DNA of 64,000 nucleotides from Heterodera schachtii (Eukaryota > Nematoda > Chromadorea > Rhabditida > Heteroderidae), in contig SIJG01000055.1 of assembly GCA_023374025.1 (NCBI GenBank), forward strand, positions 620,001 to 684,000. Direction: 5' to 3'. Below, in pieces: positions 61,501 to 64,000 of this stretch (within the stretch, counting starts at the first letter, position 1; every line of letters begins with the position of its first letter). The translations under genes were made by a program, and so were the position numbers. The notes beneath the pieces were generated by a model. The model was not told the DNA's origin. It made no database searches and saw only the letters and a program-made list of their open reading frames with translations.

Positions 61501-64000
61501 CACCCTCCTTTCCTTTCTTCATCTTCCACCCTCCTTTCCTTTCTTCATCTTCCGCCCCCCCTCCTTTCCTTTCTTCATCTTCCGTCCTCCTTCCCCTCTT
61601 TTCATAGGTTCGTCCCTTCCATCTCAGCCGTTGCACCTCTCTCCATGCCAATCGTCGGGTGCCGTACTGCTCGTCCTCTTCTGCAGCCGTCCGTCCCTTT
61701 CCTAGCGGCCATTTCTGTCCCTCCCCTCTTCCGTCAATGTCCATCTTCCAATCGCCCGTCTCACTTCTCCCCACTGCTTCCATGGAGTGTTCCCTGGTCC
61801 GTCCTCGTCTGATGAGTTGGTCTCACTTTGGCTGCGTCCACTCGTCCCTCTTTGACCCGCAGTGTCCCGTCCATGGCCACCACGCACTGCTCGAAGCGTA
61901 CACGCGAGAAAAGTTCATGAAGGCCAACGAGGAATTGCAGCAGACACTTGAGGAAGAGAAGAGAAGGGCGGAAAAGCGAAAGAACATTTGGTGGGTGACG
62001 AAAGAACGGAAAATGCATTTTGGAAGATAAACATGAACGGATGAGTGAGCGAATTCAGCATTAGAGTTATGGTTCAATTTGGCCGGGGTATATTGGACCA
62101 TCGAATGGGCCTCGCCCTCCTCCCCCGGCATCCTTCTCCTCTGTCGTGCCTTTTTCGTAAATTTCGCCAATGTTTTTTAGGTGGCGTCGGTTAGTCCGCA
62201 AATCATTCCTTCATTCCCGCGCGGAGTTTTCGCTGTTTCTTTTGCCCCGGGGCAATTCCCTCAGGGAGCGGTGCCTCCGACTGACTGGGCGCAAGTGGTT
62301 CGACTACGCCATTCTCTTCTGCATGTTTGCCACTAATCAGCTGTTCGGCCATTGCCCTCCCCTCCCCTCTCAGTGGGCTCAATTGCGTTACTTTGGCCAT
62401 GGAACGGCCGTCCATTCCCCCGGGGGGTGCCGAGAGACTTTTCCTCACCGCAACCGGTGCTTCTCACAGTCGCTTTAAACAATTGACAACAAATTGATTG
62501 CCTTAGGCTATGCCTTCACGCTTATTTTCACCATGGAAATGTTGCTGAAAGTGTTGGCCAATGGCTGCTTCTTCGGTTCCTTTGCGTACTTTAAGGACGG
62601 ATGGAATGTGTTGGATGGCATTTTGGTGGTCATTTCTCTTACCAATGTCGTCATCGAAGCCTTTGTTTCGGGAGGTCCCAACTCGGCACAGTCTTTTCAG
62701 TCCCCAGTCTCTGTTCCCGTCCTTCAGACTCCCCGAAAATATTCGCCGTCATTCGCGTTCTCCGCCTGTTGCGCGCCCTCCGTCCGTTGCGCGTCATAAA
62801 CCGCGCCCCGGGCGTTAAGCTTGTCGTGATGACATTGATCAGCTCGTTGAAACCAATCGGAAACATCGTGCTCATTTGCTGCACCTTTTTCATCATTTTT
62901 GGCATTCTCGGGGTCCAACTGTTCAAAGTAAAAGTGCCGAAATGCCACTGACTAAATGGACATTCCTCCCGTCCAGGGAATGATGTTCCATTGTGTCGGG
63001 CCCGACCTTTCCAATGTGTCCACCCGGGCCGACTGTTTGGCCGACCCGCGCAACAAATGGGTGAATCAGCGGTACAACTTCGACAATTTGGGACAGGTGC
63101 TGCTGCTGAGTCGCTTTCCATTTGGCATTTGCCTTTTGCCGTCCCTTCCAGGCACTGATGTCCCTTTTTGTGTTGTCCAGCAAAGACGGATGGGTGTCCA
63201 TTATGTACCAGGGCATCGACGCGGTCGCCGTCGGTCCGTCCTAATATTTTCCGTTTCCCAAATTCCGTCGAAACTTTCGCTTTTTCTTAGATTTTCAACC
63301 CATCGAAAATTACAATGAATGGCGAATGATCTATTTTATCTCCTTTCTGCTGCTGGTCGGCTTCTTTGTGCTGAATATGTTCGTCGGCGTGGTGGTGGAC
63401 AATTTCCACAAGTGCAAAGAGACACTTGAGGCGGAAATGCGCGAGAAGGCGCGGCAGAAACAGCTGCAGCGGAGGCAGAAGCGGCAACACTTCGCGGAAG
63501 AGGCGGAGCGGGAGGCGCGGAAACGCGGAAAACCGGTGAGTGGACACGGAATGGCGACGGAGGGGGGGGGGGGCGGTGCCTAAAACCGAAATGATGGTAC
63601 GCGACAATAGTGCCAAAAAAGGATGGCATTGTGCCTTGGCATGTTTTAAGTTGCGGTTGCCCTTTTCAGGCTGATTCATTGCCCTATTGGCATCGCTACG
63701 GTCCGTTTCGCCTTTTTACGCACGGAGTGATCACTTCCAAATACTTCGACTTGGCCATCGCCGCCGTAATTGGCGTCAATGTCGTCTCAATGGCCATGGA
63801 GTTTTACATGATGCCCGATGGACTCAAATATTTGCTGCGTACTCTCAATTACTTATTCACTGCCGTTTTCACTTTGGAAGCCGCGATGAAACTGTACGCA
63901 CTCGGACTGAAACGGTTTTTGGCGGAACGGTAAGTTACGGTATTTTTGTAATTAAAAACGATTTTTAAATTTCTGGGAAGTTGGAACCAATTGGACATGT
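55552..64000 (+). CDS. cca-1: T-type voltage-gated calcium channel alpha-1 subunit (Cav3), 3' end outside window
   Basis: Low-voltage-activated calcium channel of the plasma membrane. Main exons: 55552-55827, 55869-55898, 55952-56089, 56133-56224, 56276-56394, 56458-56959, 57016-57159, 57226-57349, 57392-?, 57864-57951, 58007-58158, 58224-58302, 58368-58474, 58729-58858 or 59307-59489, 59631-59676, 59762-60717, 61608-61990, 62181-62324, 62374-62456, 62507-62674, 62728-62927, 62977-63096, 63152-63233, 63291-63535, 63670-63929, 63981-. Domain I has S4 [19 protein letters not shown] and pore SLEGW; domain II has pore TCEDW; domain III has S4 [17 protein letters not shown] and pore SKDGW. E, E, D are the first three of the T-type EEDD filter. 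The II-III linker is Glu/Arg-rich and repetitive. Domain IV S1-S3 begins before the window ends. Oddities: a G-run frame break, a duplicated turret exon and one missing AG acceptor (see findings). The end of exon 9 is not resolved. Confidence 0.96.
58729..58858 (+). CDS. cca-1: cca-1 domain II turret exon, copy A
   Basis: Encodes the end of S5 and the extracellular turret up to the pore helix of domain [20 protein letters not shown], then [20 protein letters not shown]. Length 130 nt, flanked by acceptor gtttag and donor gtgccc. It carries three turret cysteines. It is intact and joins in frame to 59631. Confidence 0.9.
59307..59489 (+). CDS. cca-1: cca-1 domain II turret exon, copy B (one-base frame break)
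   Basis: A second version of the same exon: it starts [14 protein letters not shown] and ends [15 protein letters not shown], with acceptor ctcag and donor gtaatt. It is longer, with extra cysteines. Start and end lie in different frames: length 183 nt, where 184 would match the phase of copy A (130). The break maps to the A6 run at about 59411-59416. Either an assembly error or a decaying exon. Confidence 0.75.
60080..60545 (+). repeat. Coding repeat in the cca-1 II-III linker
   Basis: Degenerate tandem units of about 45-70 bp translating as variants of [18 protein letters not shown]. The reading frame stays open, so the array is probably translated as a charged, disordered part of the cytoplasmic linker. 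Confidence 0.8.
60730..61590. repeat. 26-bp pyrimidine minisatellite in a cca-1 intron
   Basis: More than 30 copies of two alternating 26-bp unit types, TTCATCTTCCACCCTCCTTT-like and TTCATCTTCCCCTCCCTCAT-like. It lies between a perfect donor (CAA|gtaagt at 60718) and an acceptor (catag at 61607). It is open in two frames by composition alone, but retention (890 nt) would shift the frame, so it is read as intron. Confidence 0.85.

Noticed and set aside
59803..61812. A single 669-codon open frame through the pyrimidine minisatellite.
   Set aside because: A perfect gtaagt donor at 60718 and an acceptor at 61607 bracket the repeat, and the next exons continue in phase only if it is removed.

Overview
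The window is a piece of nematode nuclear genome, read entirely by eye. The evidence is the gene set (a major-sperm-protein-domain gene, a lin-39 Hox gene, an mls-1-like T-box gene, an mpk-1 ERK and a cca-1 T-type calcium channel), many introns of only about 40-55 bp, and an AT-rich background. Several introns begin with GC instead of GT. I recall a raised GC-AG fraction being reported for cyst nematodes (Globodera group), so a plant-parasitic tylenchid is a reasonable guess, but the sequence does not prove it. Runs of 8-31 G or C are scattered everywhere outside coding exons.

Eleven protein genes can be modelled. From left to right they are: an EVI5-type TBC RabGAP (-, 255-5538, first exon not found); an equilibrative nucleoside transporter (-, 12425-14445, complete, 504 aa); a choline/ethanolamine kinase (-, 16534-20332, 463 aa); mitochondrial ribosomal protein L21 (+, 23018-24740, 194 aa); ERK MAP kinase mpk-1 (-, 25469-27987, 389 aa); an mls-1/TBX1-type T-box factor with an eh1 motif (+, 31088-33760, 333 aa); the Hox gene lin-39 (-, 35526-39584, 424 aa); an MSP-domain protein (+, 45992-46558, 159 aa); a dhs-28-like peroxisomal SDR (+, 48281-50215, with a 1-nt frame break); an unrecognised Gly/Pro-rich protein (-, 51130-52319, 324 aa); and cca-1 (+, 55552 to beyond 64000, domains I-III and the start of IV). 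All exon boundaries come from reading-frame continuity plus splice dinucleotides. Most models close in frame from ATG to stop.

Between and inside the genes lie many foldback (inverted-repeat) elements, concentrated at 5.6-8.1, 11.1-12.0, 19.5-24.3, 26.5-26.9, 30.1-30.8, 43.5-44.2 and 46.9-47.9 kb. At least three have perfect 8-bp target-site duplications, as hAT-type non-autonomous elements do. One lies in an intron of mrpl-21 and one in an intron of mpk-1. Others are nested in each other or share a common core with different ends. No transposase gene is visible. From about 33 kb rightward the gaps are dominated by (GA)n tracts, minisatellites and G-runs.

The most interesting signals are: a tandem pair of alternative exons for the domain II pore turret of the calcium channel, one copy carrying a one-base frame break; a cluster of four GC-AG introns; a near-perfect 415-bp palindrome with a diverged relative 36 kb away; and a stand-alone MFE-2-type dehydrogenase ending in its own SKM peroxisomal signal. 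lin-39, the T-box gene and mpk-1 sit within 15 kb of each other. In C. elegans signalling through MPK-1 feeds into lin-39 in vulval development, but the proximity here may only reflect shared chromosome ancestry.
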